DNA of 64,000 nt from Syntrophomonadaceae bacterium (GCA_003567725.1 PWYU01000057.1:1-64000); one strand, 5' to 3'. Positions 49,589-60,362 are shown, numbered from the stretch's first letter. Numbers and translations are program-made. Notes: generated by a model from the sequence alone, not told the origin.

Positions 49589-51589
49589 GTGTTAAAAATG
49601 AGATATGCTGAAACCGGTTATAACCTGGAAATTGACCTGTCCAGCGGAAACATTGAAAAAATTGAAACCGACCCGGCGATAACGGAACTGCACCTGGGGG
49701 GGCTGGGGACCAATGCCCGGATTTTATGGGACCGGGTCCCACCCGAAACGGCCCCCCTTTCCCCGGAGAACCTGCTCATTTTCGGAACCGGCCTGCTGGC
49801 CGGTACACCGGCGCCCGGCGCCAACCGAACCATAGTAACAACCTATTCACCCCAGACCCTTTTATTGGCCTACTCGATGATGGGAGGCTTTTGGGCCCCT
49901 GAGCTGAAACATGCCGGATACGATAAAGTTATATTCAGCGGCCGTTCGCCCGAACTGGTTTACCTCTGGATCAATAACGACCAGGTGGAAATACGCGACG
50001 CCTCCCACCTGCAGGGTAAGGGCGTGGTGGAAACCGAAGAACTGATCAAACGCGAATTAGAGGACCAGGATATCCAGATTGCCTCCATAGGGCTGGCCGG
50101 AGAAAATACCGTTTATTATGCTTCCATAGAGCACGCCCGTTCCAGCGCCAGCCGGGCCGGAATCGGGGCTGTTATGGGCTCCAAAAATTTAAAGGCGGTA
50201 GCGGTCCGGGGAACAAAAGATATCAATATCGCCCAGCCGAAAAAATTTATCGGTCTGTGCAACGAAGTTCTGGATTATATCCAGTGGCGGGCTGAAAATC
50301 CGGTCAAAAATGTCCCGCCCATTTTAGCGGGGCTCGGTTCACCGCAGGAAATGGCCATCCACGATGAAGCATGGCACACCACGGCCTTCTCCTGGGGCAA
50401 TGCCCGCTACAGGAGGAAGGGTTTCTGGACCGAAGAAGTGGAAGAAGAATGGTCCAATATCCAGGACAGCGCTGTGCAGCGGCTGATCAGCTGCTACAAC
50501 TGCCCCATGAAATGCGGGGCCATCATAGCCTACCCGAGCCTGGAACTTTCAAAGTATATGATGAAATGCTATTCGAAGCTTACTTACGTGATGGGCGCCA
50601 TGGTCGACGACCTTGATTTTGGTTTCAGAATTGCCGGGTTGGCCCAGGGTTACGGGGTAGACTCCTACACCGCCCCGCAGGTAATGGCCTTTGCCATTGA
50701 GCTTTATGAAAACGGCATATTAACCGACGAGGATTTGCCGGATTTCCCCCCTGATAGTGAAGGCCGGTTTTTCTACCTCCTGGAAAAAATTGTCCACCGG
50801 GAAGGAATTGGCGATGTCCTGGCCAACGGTGTTTACTGGGCTGCCCGCCAGATCGGAAAAGGAGCGGAAGCTTACGACAGCAATACCATCAAGAAACACG
50901 AACAGATCCCCATCAAGCTGAGCATGTTAAACCCGATTTTCTTCCTGCTGCACTCGACGGGAGAGAAAATAAATATTACCCAGATTGAAGGCCAGCTGCC
51001 CCAGGCTCCCTTCCCGGAAAAAGAAGACCGGGAAGAGTTTGTCAAGGACTGGATCCAGGCTCCAAGCGAAAATATCAAGGACTTTTTCGTCAAGTGGGAG
51101 CCGCGGGGAGAATACGCCTTCCCCTACTTCCCCGATTTCCAGACCGCCTGCGAGCTGGTTGAATGGCAGGAAACGATGCACTATATCGATGACTCCACCG
51201 GCATCTGCGCCGGGCTGTCATCCTTTCCCATCAAACCGCCTTATCACATCCACAACCTGCCCACCCTGATCTCCGCCGGGTCCGGGCTGGAAGTTGATAA
51301 AGAAAAGCTGTGGAACAAAATTGTCAAAAGAAACCGCTCCCTGCTCAGGGCCATTAACTCCAGGAGGGGCCTGAGGCGAAAAGACGATCGGCCCCCGGAA
51401 GATCACTGGAAGAAGCGGTTCCCCGAACACGAAGCTAAATTACTTGATGAATATTACAAGTTTAAAGGCTGGAACGAGGAAGGAATCCCGACCAGGGAAA
51501 CCCTGAAATCTCTGGACCTGGACTTTGTCGGGGAAGATTTAGAAAAGCGAGGGATATATAACCATGGCCAAAGTGAAAAAGAAAGTTAA
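49589..51589 (+). CDS. bamB: Class II benzoyl-CoA reductase, W-pterin subunit BamB (AOR family)
   Basis: 666 aa AOR-family protein (LGGLGTNARILWDRVPPETAPLSPENLLIFGTGLLAGTPAPGANRT; ASRAGIGAVMGSKNLKAVAVRG), first gene of an operon with bamC-I order. Confidence 0.9.
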   Translation: MLKMRYAETGYNLEIDLSSGNIEKIETDPAITELHLGGLGTNARILWDRVPPETAPLSPENLLIFGTGLLAGTPAPGANRTIVTTYSPQTLLLAYSMMGGFWAPELKHAGYDKVIFSGRSPELVYLWINNDQVEIRDASHLQGKGVVETEELIKRELEDQDIQIASIGLAGENTVYYASIEHARSSASRAGIGAVMGSKNLKAVAVRGTKDINIAQPKKFIGLCNEVLDYIQWRAENPVKNVPPILAGLGSPQEMAIHDEAWHTTAFSWGNARYRRKGFWTEEVEEEWSNIQDSAVQRLISCYNCPMKCGAIIAYPSLELSKYMMKCYSKLTYVMGAMVDDLDFGFRIAGLAQGYGVDSYTAPQVMAFAIELYENGILTDEDLPDFPPDSEGRFFYLLEKIVHREGIGDVLANGVYWAARQIGKGAEAYDSNTIKKHEQIPIKLSMLNPIFFLLHSTGEKINITQIEGQLPQAPFPEKEDREEFVKDWIQAPSENIKDFFVKWEPRGEYAFPYFPDFQTACELVEWQETMHYIDDSTGICAGLSSFPIKPPYHIHNLPTLISAGSGLEVDKEKLWNKIVKRNRSLLRAINSRRGLRRKDDRPPEDHWKKRFPEHEAKLLDEYYKFKGWNEEGIPTRETLKSLDLDFVGEDLEKRGIYNHGQSEKES

Positions 51590-52121
51590 GGTTATCAATA
51601 TTGACCTTGAAAAATGCAACGGTTGCCGGGCCTGCGAAGTAATTTGCTCCGCTTTCCACGCGCCCGAAAAATACAGCTTGAACAACCCGGCCCGGTCCCG
51701 CATCCGTATGATCCGCAAACCGCTGGATGATATTTATCTTCCCGTTTATGCGGGCGAATATACCGCATCCGAATGCATGGGCAGGGACAAGTATGTTATC
51801 GACGGCAGGGAATACGACGAATGCGACTTTTGCCGGGCTTCCTGCCCCTCAAGAGACGCCTTCAAGGAGCCTGATTCCGGCCTGCCCCTTAAGTGCGACA
51901 TGTGTGAAGATGACCCAGCGCAGGAAGAACCCCTTTGTGTTAAATGGTGCTTATCGGACGCCCTCACTTACGAAGAACGGGAAGAGGAAGTGGAAGAGGA
52001 AGAAGAGCAAGCCCAGGATCTAACCCAGGAGGAAATGGAGAAAGGCTTAAAAGCTTTAGCCGATAAGTACGGCCTGGATGAAGTGGCTAACAGCATGGCC
52101 CGGATGTTAAAGAAGGAATAA
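51564..52121 (+). CDS. bamC: BamC-like Fe-S electron transfer subunit
   Basis: CNGCRACEVICSAFHAPEKYSLNNPARSRIRMI, CDFCRASCPSRDAF, CDMCEDDPAQEEPLCVKWC; overlaps bamB end. Confidence 0.88.
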   Translation: MAKVKKKVKVINIDLEKCNGCRACEVICSAFHAPEKYSLNNPARSRIRMIRKPLDDIYLPVYAGEYTASECMGRDKYVIDGREYDECDFCRASCPSRDAFKEPDSGLPLKCDMCEDDPAQEEPLCVKWCLSDALTYEEREEEVEEEEEQAQDLTQEEMEKGLKALADKYGLDEVANSMARMLKKE

Positions 52122-52154
52122 ATAGACCACGGCGAAAGAAGGGATTACTACATC

Positions 52155-53306
52155 GTGGATACTGAAACTCCAATCAAAGAGGTTATTGAGGAAATAAAAG
52201 AATTTGGCGGCGAGGCCGTAAAGTACTGCTACCAGTGCGGAAAATGCGATACCCTGTGCCCCTGGAATAAAGTGATCAATTTTAGTATCCGCAGGCTGAT
52301 CCGGGAAGCGGCTTTCGGGATCCCCGAAATCGAACTGGAAGAAGTGTGGCGCTGCACCACCTGCGGGAAATGCCCCCAGGAATGCCCCAGGGACGTCAAA
52401 CAGATCGACGACGTGGTGGCCATGCGCCGCATTGCCGCCGAATACGGTGTTTCTTCCACCCTGTTAAAACCGGTCCGTTCAGCCAGCGCCAGCCTGGCCG
52501 CGGAAGGCAATCCCTTTGTCCAGGACCGCTCCAAACGGGCCGACTGGGCGGAGGGCCATAATGTCAAACCATTTGACGAAACGATGGAAATTCTATATTT
52601 TCCCTGCTGCTATGTATGCTATGACCAGCGATTGATGGAAATTGCCCGGGCTACAGCCGGGATCCTCAATAAGGCCGGGGTAGAATTCGGCATCCTGGGC
52701 ACCGAGGAAAACTGCTGCGGAGAAAGTATCCGCAAAACAGGCAACGAAGATGTTTTCAAAACCCTGGCCCGGGAAAATATCAAAACTTTTATCGATCACG
52801 GGGTGAAAAAAATTCTTGTCTCTTCGCCGCACTGCTACCACACCTTTAAAAATGAGTACCCCGAGTTCAAGGCCAACTTTGAGGTGGTCCATATCTCGGA
52901 ATATTTAAATGAACTGATCAAAAAAGGCCGCCTTAAAATAAACGGCGAGTATAATAAAAGGGTTGCCTATCATGACCCCTGCTACCTGGGCCGGCACAAC
53001 GGCATTTATGATCCGCCCAGGGAAATATTGCAGGCAATCCCCGGCCTGGAATTTTGCGAGCTTTACGAGGCCCGGGAAGAAAGCCTCTGCTGCGGCATGG
53101 GCGGCGGCAGGATCTGGATCGACACCAAGATGTCGGAGCGCTTTTCCAACCTCCGGCTGGAGCAGGCTATCGAGATTGGGGTCGAGGTGCTGGCCACTGC
53201 CTGCCCTTACTGCGTTGATGCCCTGGAAGAAAGCAGGTCGGGCCTGAATTATGAAGAAACTATTTTGGTTAGAGATATCACTGAAATTATTAATGAATTA
53301 AGCTGA
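52155..53306 (+). CDS. bamD: BamD-like HdrD/HdrBC-type Fe-S subunit
   Basis: CYQCGKCDTLCPWN, CTTCGKCPQECP, CCG-domain motifs (ENCCGESIRK; ESLCCGMGGGRIW). Confidence 0.88.
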   Translation: MDTETPIKEVIEEIKEFGGEAVKYCYQCGKCDTLCPWNKVINFSIRRLIREAAFGIPEIELEEVWRCTTCGKCPQECPRDVKQIDDVVAMRRIAAEYGVSSTLLKPVRSASASLAAEGNPFVQDRSKRADWAEGHNVKPFDETMEILYFPCCYVCYDQRLMEIARATAGILNKAGVEFGILGTEENCCGESIRKTGNEDVFKTLARENIKTFIDHGVKKILVSSPHCYHTFKNEYPEFKANFEVVHISEYLNELIKKGRLKINGEYNKRVAYHDPCYLGRHNGIYDPPREILQAIPGLEFCELYEAREESLCCGMGGGRIWIDTKMSERFSNLRLEQAIEIGVEVLATACPYCVDALEESRSGLNYEETILVRDITEIINELS

Positions 53307-53339
53307 TCTTTAACCTGAAACCTGGCGAGGTGAAATATA

Positions 53340-56300
53340 TTGGATCAGATGATGGAACTAAAAGGCGAACAGCTGCTTAAAAGTCTTGCCGGCGGTAATT
53401 TCGGAGACGTCATGGTGGTCGGCGGAGGGGTCAGCGGGATCCAGGCTTCCCTGGACCTGGCCGCAGTGGGCTTCAAGGTTTACCTGGTTGACAGGGCTCC
53501 CGCCATCGGGGGCCACATGGCCCAGCTGGATAAAACCTTCCCCACCAATGACTGTTCGATGTGAATACTCTCGCCCAAGCTGGTCGAGGTCGACCGGCAC
53601 ACCAACATCGAAGTCATTTCCTATACTGAAGTTGACAGCGTAGAGGGGGAAGCGGGTAATTTCAGGGTCAGGCTGAGGAAAAAGCCCCGCTATATCCGGG
53701 AAGACAAGTGCACCGGCTGCACCGTGTGCACAGAATACTGCCCGGTCCAGTACCCAGATGAATTTAACCAGGATATTTCGAACAACAAGGCTATCCATAT
53801 CTATTACTCTCAGGCCATACCTTTGATAACTTACATTGATGAAAACTGCCTCTACTTAAAAGAGGGGAAATGCCTGATTTGCGAGGCGGTCTGTCAAAAT
53901 GAAGCGATAGATTTCAGCCAAACTGAAGAAATAATGGAAATTAATGTCGGGGCGGTAATTTTAGCCCCCGGTTATGAAGAATATGATCCCATGATCAGGG
54001 GAGACTATGGAGCCGGAAAGTACGAAAACGTGGTCTCCAGTATGGACTACGAGCGGCTAACCGATTCCACCGGCCCTTACGAGGGGCAGGTCCTGCGCCC
54101 TTCGGACCTGGAGCATCCCCGTAAAGTGGCCTGGATCCAGTGTGTTGGCTCCAGGCAGGTCAACCCGCCGGGAGCCAACAGCTACTGCTCTTCGGTATGC
54201 TGTACTTACACCCAGAAACAGGTCATTTTAACCAAGGAGCATGACCCGGAAACCGAATGCACCGTTTTCCACAACGATATCCGTTCCTACGGCAAAGATT
54301 TTGAAAGGTTTTACCAGAGGGCGGAAGAAATGCCGGGGGTCAGGTTTTTCAGGAGTTATGTGTCAGTGGTCAGAGAAGATCCGGAAACCAAAAACGTGAC
54401 TATAAAATATACCACCCCCGAGGAGGGGGTAAAAGAAGAAGAATTTGACCTGGTGGTTCTGTCAGTAGGCCTGAGCCCGCCGCCGGATGTAGAAGGGCTG
54501 GCTAAAAAGTTCGGGCTCGAATTAAATGACCACGGTTTTTGCAAAACCAACCCGGTCAACCCCATAGAAACATCGCGTCCGGGCTTCTACATCAGCGGGG
54601 CATTCCAGGGCCCGCTCGATATCCCCGAATCGGTAGTTACCGCCAGCGGCGCCGGATCACAGTGCGGCGAACTGCTAAATTACCGCAAAGGCGACCTGTC
54701 CGTGGAAAGGGTCTACCCGCCGGAAAAAGACGTTTCCCTGGAAGAACCGCGGATCGGAGTCTTTGTCTGTCACTGCGGGGCCAATATCGGCCGAGTGGTT
54801 GATGTCCCTTCAAATGTCGAGTACGCATTAACCCTGCCCAATGTTGTATATGCCCAGGAACAGCTTTTTTCCTGCGCCACCAACAGTGCCGAAGAAATAA
54901 CCGAAAAAATCAAGGAAGAAAATCTCAACCGGGTTATCGTCGCCGCCTGTTCCCCGAGAACCCTCGAGATGCTTTTCCGGGACACCCTGAGGGAAGCGGG
55001 CATCAACCAGTACTATTACGAGATGGCCAATATCAGGGAACATTGCTCCTGGGTCCATCCCAAGCAAAAAGATGAAGCCACTCAAAAAGCGAAAGATATC
55101 ATCAGGATGGCCGTGGCAAGGACCCGCTACCTGGAACCGCTGATGGAGATCGATCTGCCGGTGGACAAAAGGGCCCTGGTAGTTGGGGCCGGCGTAGCCG
55201 GGATGACCTCTGCCCTGTCCATTGCCGAACACGGCCACCATGTCTACCTGGTGGAAAAAGAACCCGTCCTCGGGGGAACGGCCAGGAAAGTTTATGACAC
55301 CCTGGAAGGCCTTGATGTCCAGGAATTCCTGCGCGATCTGATCGAAAGAGTCTACCGGCATCCCCTGATCCATGTTTATACCGGGGCCGAGATTACCGGG
55401 ACTGCCGGTTACATCGGCAACTTTGCGACCAAAGTCCAGTCCGGCCGGGGCAGCGTCGAGATAAAACACGGGGCCACGGTGATCGCAACCGGGGCTGACG
55501 TTTACACTCCCACCGAGTATCTCTACGGTGAAGACGAGCGGGTTATGACCCAGCTGGAACTGGAAGAAAAAATTACCACCGGAGACGAAATAGTGGCCCA
55601 TGCAGAAAACGTGGTCATGATCCAGTGCGTGGGCTGCAGAAACGAGGATCGCAATTACTGCAGCCGGATCTGCTGCAACGAATCAGTCAAAAATGCCCTG
55701 ACTTTAAAAGAAAAGAACCCCGATCAGGATGTCTACATCCTTTTCAGGGATATGAGAACTTACGGTTACAACGAAGACTATTACCGGGAAGCCGCCGACA
55801 AAGGGGTCGTATTTATCCGCTATGAACCCGGACAGGAACCGCAGCTTGAACCGGCCGAAGAAGAAGGGCGCCCGGTTTTAAAAGTGACCCTGCCCGATTA
55901 CGTGCTGCAAAAAAATATCGAAATAGATGCCGACCTCATCGCCCTGGCCGCTGCGGTTATTCCTTCCGCCGGGACCAGGAAAATAGAAAATCTATTCAAG
56001 GTGGGCCTGAACCCGGATGGCTTTTTCAAGGAAGCGCATGTCAAGTTAAGGCCGGTGGAGTTCGCCGCTGAAGGAGTCTATCTGTGCGGTATAGCCCACT
56101 ACCCCAAACTGATTACAGAAACTGTCAGCCAGGCTTTCGGCGCCGCCGGCAGGGTCCTGGCCCTGCTTTCAAACGACATTGTCACCGCTTCCGGGGCGAT
56201 ATGCGAAGTGGAAGAAAACAAATGTGTTACCTGCGGGGCCTGCATCGATGTCTGCGCCTACGGGGCCATAGCATTCCAGGAAACAGAAACCGGCCTTACG

Positions 56301-56465
56301 GCGGCCGTAAACCCGGTCCTGTGCAAAGGAGACGGTCTCTGCAATGCCGTCTGCCCAACAGGTGCAATCCAGTTAAAACACTTTACCGATGAGGAGCTGC
56401 TCAGTCAAATCGATGCGGCCGCTCCCGAAGAAGAAAGCGCAGATAAAAAAGAAGCGGCCGTTTAA
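53340..56465 (+). CDS. bamE: BamE-like HdrA-type flavoprotein, predicted selenoprotein (Sec at TGA 53562-53564)
   Basis: Track splits it into 53340-53564 and 53724-56465, same frame with no other stop; joined reads [52 protein letters not shown][U][23 protein letters not shown]; candidate SECIS hairpin CTGGTC-gaggtc-GACCGG at 53580-53597. Confidence 0.92.
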
Positions 56466-56518
56466 AAACAGATAAACGGCGGTAAAGGTGAATATACTAA
56501 ACCAGGAGGTGGCGGCGG

Positions 56519-57283
56519 ATGAGTGAAAAGCACACATTCAAACCGAAAGTAATTGGCTTCGTATGCCAGTGGTGAGGATATGGAGCTGCGGACTTGGCTG
56601 GAGTTTCCAGACTACAATATACAACTGAAATCAGGCTGATTCGGGTCATGTGCAGCGGGCGGATCGATCTGTCCCACCTGTTCAGGGCCTTTTCGAACGG
56701 GATGGACGGCGTGTTCATCGGCGGCTGTCACTTAAAAGAGTGCAACTATGTTACCCAGGGTAATTACCATGCCCTGAACCTGGTCTTATTGAGCAAGCGG
56801 ATTATGAAACATATCGGGCTGAACCCCGACCGCTTGAGGATAGAATTTATGTCTTCCGGCGAAGGGAACCTGTTTGCCCGGGCTGTGGATGATTTTGTAA
56901 AAACGGTCAGGGAAGCGGGGCCGCTCGGCATCAGTGAAGGGCTGGACCGGGAAACCCTAAAGCTTAATATAAAAGCTGTTTCCAAACTGATCCCTTATAT
57001 CAGGCTGGTAGAAAGCGAAAGGTTAAGGGGCCATTTTGAAACCCAGGATCAGTTTAAAGCCTTTTATAACAGCGAGGAATTTGAAAGACTTTTTAAAGAG
57101 TTGATCGCCGATAAACTGGCCATCAGCCAGATCATGTCCCTTTTAAAGGAAAAACCCTTATCCACCGGGGAAATTTCGGAAATCCTGGGCCTTAGTCCAT
57201 CCGATATATCAAAACACCTGAAGAATTCGGCCAAGCAGGGATTAGTCAGGTATGAAGAAAACCAGAAACGCTTCGCTTTATGA
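56519..57283 (+). CDS. bamF: BamF-like MvhD-type subunit with C-terminal winged-helix-like domain, predicted selenoprotein (Sec at TGA 56573-56575)
   Basis: GGAGGTGG RBS then MSEKHTFKPKVIGFVCQW[U]GYGAADLAGVSRLQYTTEIRLIRVMCSGRIDLSHLFRAFSNGMDGVFIGGCHLKECNY; hairpin CTGGA-GTT-TCCAG at 56598-56610; track only reports 56594-57283. Confidence 0.92.
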
Positions 57284-57348
57284 GGGATTAGTTGAAATTA
57301 TGTTGATCAGGGCATGATCAGGATCAAGGAGGAAATCATATAGAGGCC

Positions 57349-57801
57349 ATGGATATCAATAGAATTGATCAAATCATAGACCGGCATAACTGTGAAGCCA
57401 GTTCCTTAATCCAGGTTTTACTGGAAATTCAAAGCGAGAACCACTGGCTGCCCAAACAGGTCCTGGAGAGGATCAGCGAAAGGTTAGAGGTGCCCTTATC
57501 CCGGATCCAGCATATTGCCACTTTTTACAAAGCCTTTAGCCTTGTGCCCAAAGGCCGTAATGAAATTCACATCTGCATGGGTACTGCCTGCCATGTTCGC
57601 GGAGCCCAGAACATTCTCAGCGCCGTGGAAGACCTGACCGGCATAAAACCCGGCGAAACAGACCTGGATTTAAAATTCAGCCTGGAGACCGTAAACTGCC
57701 TGGGATGCTGCGCTCTGGGGCCGGTGATGGATGTTAATGGGCAGATTCACGGTAATCTCTCGCCGGCTGATACCGAAGAAGCGATAAAAAAATATGAGTG
57801 A
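57349..57801 (+). CDS. bamG: BamG-like NuoE-type [2Fe-2S] subunit
   Basis: HIATFYKAFSLVPKGRNEIHICMGTACHVRGAQNIL, ETVNCLGCCALGPVMDVNG. Confidence 0.9.
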   Translation: MDINRIDQIIDRHNCEASSLIQVLLEIQSENHWLPKQVLERISERLEVPLSRIQHIATFYKAFSLVPKGRNEIHICMGTACHVRGAQNILSAVEDLTGIKPGETDLDLKFSLETVNCLGCCALGPVMDVNGQIHGNLSPADTEEAIKKYE

Positions 57802-57810
57802 GGGAAATCT

Positions 57811-59739
57811 ATGCCACGGATAAATTCACCTGATGAGCTGGAAAAAGTCAGAAATGATATATTATCCCAAAAAGATTCAAATAAACCCTGTATTTCTATA
57901 TGCGCCGGCACCGGTTGTCTCGCCTGTGGGGCAGCCGAAGTAATTGCCGCCTTTAAAGAAGAACTAAATAAACAGGGTCTGGAGGTCGATATCGATACCA
58001 AAGGGACCGGTTGCCCCGGTTTTTGCGAAAGAGGCCCCATCCTGGTCATTTATCCTGAAGAGATCTGTTATCTCCAGGTTAAGCCTGAAGATGTACCTGA
58101 AATCATTGCTCAGACCATTAAAGAGAAAAAAGTTTTAGAGCGCCTTCTTTATCTTGATCCAACTACAAATGAAAGTGCAACCAGGGAATCAGAAATTCCT
58201 TTTTACAATAATCAGGAACGAATTATTATCAGTAATAATATTAAAATTGATTCTAAGCGCATTGAGGATTATCTGGCTATCGGTGGTTACTCTGCTTTGG
58301 CGAAAACTCTTTTCCAGATGACTCCTGAGCAGGTGCTGGAAGAAGTTAAAAAAACCAATCTGAGGGGTAGAGGAGGTGGCGGTTTTCCGGCAGCATTAAA
58401 GTGGGAAGGATCACGGAATGCCCCTGATCCTGAAAAATATGTAATTGTCAATGCCGACGAAGGTGATCCAGGAGCCTTCATGGACAGAGCATTGCTTGAA
58501 GGAAACCCGCATTTAATCCTTGAGGGCTTAATGATTGGTGCTTATACTATCGGCGCCCGTAAAGGTTATATTTATGTCCGGCAGGAATACCCCCTGGCAG
58601 TAGAAAATGTGACCATCGCCATCAGGCAGGCTGAAGAATACGGTTTTTTGGGAAATAATATTCTTGGTTCCGGTTTTGATTTTACCGTCGAGGTTCATCA
58701 GGGCGCAGGCGCATTTGTCTGCGGTGAATCAAGTGCCTTGATGACCGCACTGGAAGGCAAGACAGGGGAACCCAGGCCGAAATATATTCGCTCCAACATC
58801 AGGGGCCTGTGGGAAAAACCAACCGTTCTAAACAATGTTGAAACCTGGGCCAACGTGCCTTTGATCATCAATAATGGCGCCGACTGGTTTAACAGTCATG
58901 GAACAGATAGTAGCAAGGGAACAAAAATCTTTTCCCTGGTAGGTAAAATCAATAATACCGGCCTCGTAGAAATTCCGATGGGCATGACCCTGCGGGATAT
59001 TATTTATAAGGTCGGCGGTGGTATTCCGGAAAATAAAAAATTTAAAGCTGTCCAGACCGGTGGTCCCTCCGGTGGATGTCTGCCCGACAGTATGTTGGAC
59101 TTAGAGGTTAGTTTCGATGAGCTGATCAACGCCGGATCAATGATGGGCTCCGGCGGGATGATTGTTATGGATGAGGATACCTGCATGGTCGATGTGGCCA
59201 GGTACTTTTTAGATTTCCTAACCGATGAATCCTGCGGCAAATGCGTGCCCTGCCGCGAGGGCGTCAAGCAAATGTTGAAAATCCTGACCAATATTACAAA
59301 AGGCCAAGGCAAAGAAGGCGACCTTGAACTTTTAGAACAGCTGAGCGAGGTAGTCCAGGAAATATCCCTTTGCGCCCTGGGGCAGACTGCTCCCAATCCA
59401 TTCCTCAGCACTTTGAAATATTTCAGAGAGGAATACGAAGCGCATATCGAGGGGAAAAGATGCCCGGCTCTCTACTGTAAAGAATTAATTTCCTACTATA
59501 TTGACCCGGAAAAATGCCAGGCCTGCATGGCCTGCCTTAAAAAATGCCCTTCAGATGCCATTATAGGCGGTAAGAAAACCATCCATATCATTGATCAGGA
59601 TAAATGCACCAAATGCAATACCTGTATCGATGTTTGCCCACCCCGCTTTAAGGCGGTGAGAAAAATTTCCGGCGAGCCCGTCCCGCCTCCTATTCCTGAA
59701 GAAGAAAGAACCATTACCAGGGGGAGTAAAGAAAAATGA
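57811..59739 (+). CDS. bamH: BamH-like NuoF-type subunit with C-terminal 2x[4Fe-4S]
   Basis: NLRGRGGGGFPAALKWEGSRNAPDPEKYVIVNADEGDPGAFMDRALLEGNPH, SCGKCVPCREGVKQML, CQACMACLKKCPSDAI. Confidence 0.93.
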   Translation: MPRINSPDELEKVRNDILSQKDSNKPCISICAGTGCLACGAAEVIAAFKEELNKQGLEVDIDTKGTGCPGFCERGPILVIYPEEICYLQVKPEDVPEIIAQTIKEKKVLERLLYLDPTTNESATRESEIPFYNNQERIIISNNIKIDSKRIEDYLAIGGYSALAKTLFQMTPEQVLEEVKKTNLRGRGGGGFPAALKWEGSRNAPDPEKYVIVNADEGDPGAFMDRALLEGNPHLILEGLMIGAYTIGARKGYIYVRQEYPLAVENVTIAIRQAEEYGFLGNNILGSGFDFTVEVHQGAGAFVCGESSALMTALEGKTGEPRPKYIRSNIRGLWEKPTVLNNVETWANVPLIINNGADWFNSHGTDSSKGTKIFSLVGKINNTGLVEIPMGMTLRDIIYKVGGGIPENKKFKAVQTGGPSGGCLPDSMLDLEVSFDELINAGSMMGSGGMIVMDEDTCMVDVARYFLDFLTDESCGKCVPCREGVKQMLKILTNITKGQGKEGDLELLEQLSEVVQEISLCALGQTAPNPFLSTLKYFREEYEAHIEGKRCPALYCKELISYYIDPEKCQACMACLKKCPSDAIIGGKKTIHIIDQDKCTKCNTCIDVCPPRFKAVRKISGEPVPPPIPEEERTITRGSKEK

Positions 59740-60356
59740 GCAAAATCCTGTTAAAAATTGACGGAAAAGAAATCGAAGCAGAAGAAGGCATGACTCTCCT
59801 GGAGGCAGCCCGGGACGGGGGTATTGAAATCCCGGCCCTCTGTCACCACGAAAAACTCGAACCCTACGGAGCCTGCCGGATCTGCACGGTGGAAGCAGAA
59901 AAAAACGGCCGTTCGAAGCTTGTCGTTTCCTGCGTTTACCCGGTCGAAAAAGGGCTGAACGTAACAACCAGGTCCGAAAAAATTGACCGGGTCCGCAAAA
60001 CAATCCTGGAACTGCTTTTATCCCATGCCCCCGATTCTGAAAAACTCCTGGAGCTGGCCGCAGAATACGGTGCCAACAAAGATCGCTTCGAGAAGGAACC
60101 TTCATTTTGCATTCACTGCGGCCTTTGCGTGCGCTACTGCGCCGAAATAAAGGGGAAATTTGCGGTTGGCTTTATCAACCGGGGATCCAGGCGCGAGATA
60201 AACTTTATCCCGGAACTGGCCGCTACCGAGTGCTGGAATTGCAAGGAATGCTTTCCCCTGTGCCCGACTTCGGCCCTGCAGGCTGCCTATGTATTTACAG
60301 AAGCCCAGTTTTCCGAAAATCCTGCTTTCGAAGCCAATTCAGGCAAGAAAAATTAA
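59736..60356 (+). CDS. bamI: BamI-like NuoG N-terminal-type ferredoxin subunit
   Basis: EEGMTLLEAARDGGIEIPALCHHEKLEPYGACRICTVE, FCIHCGLCVRYC, CWNCKECFPLCP; overlaps bamH. Confidence 0.9.
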   Translation: MSKILLKIDGKEIEAEEGMTLLEAARDGGIEIPALCHHEKLEPYGACRICTVEAEKNGRSKLVVSCVYPVEKGLNVTTRSEKIDRVRKTILELLLSHAPDSEKLLELAAEYGANKDRFEKEPSFCIHCGLCVRYCAEIKGKFAVGFINRGSRREINFIPELAATECWNCKECFPLCPTSALQAAYVFTEAQFSENPAFEANSGKKN

Positions 60357-60362
60357 ACTTGG

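Noticed and set aside
54828-55601. 257-aa minus-strand ORF inside bamE
   Set aside because: Mirror ORF of the HdrA-like coding sequence; composition consistent with antisense reading.
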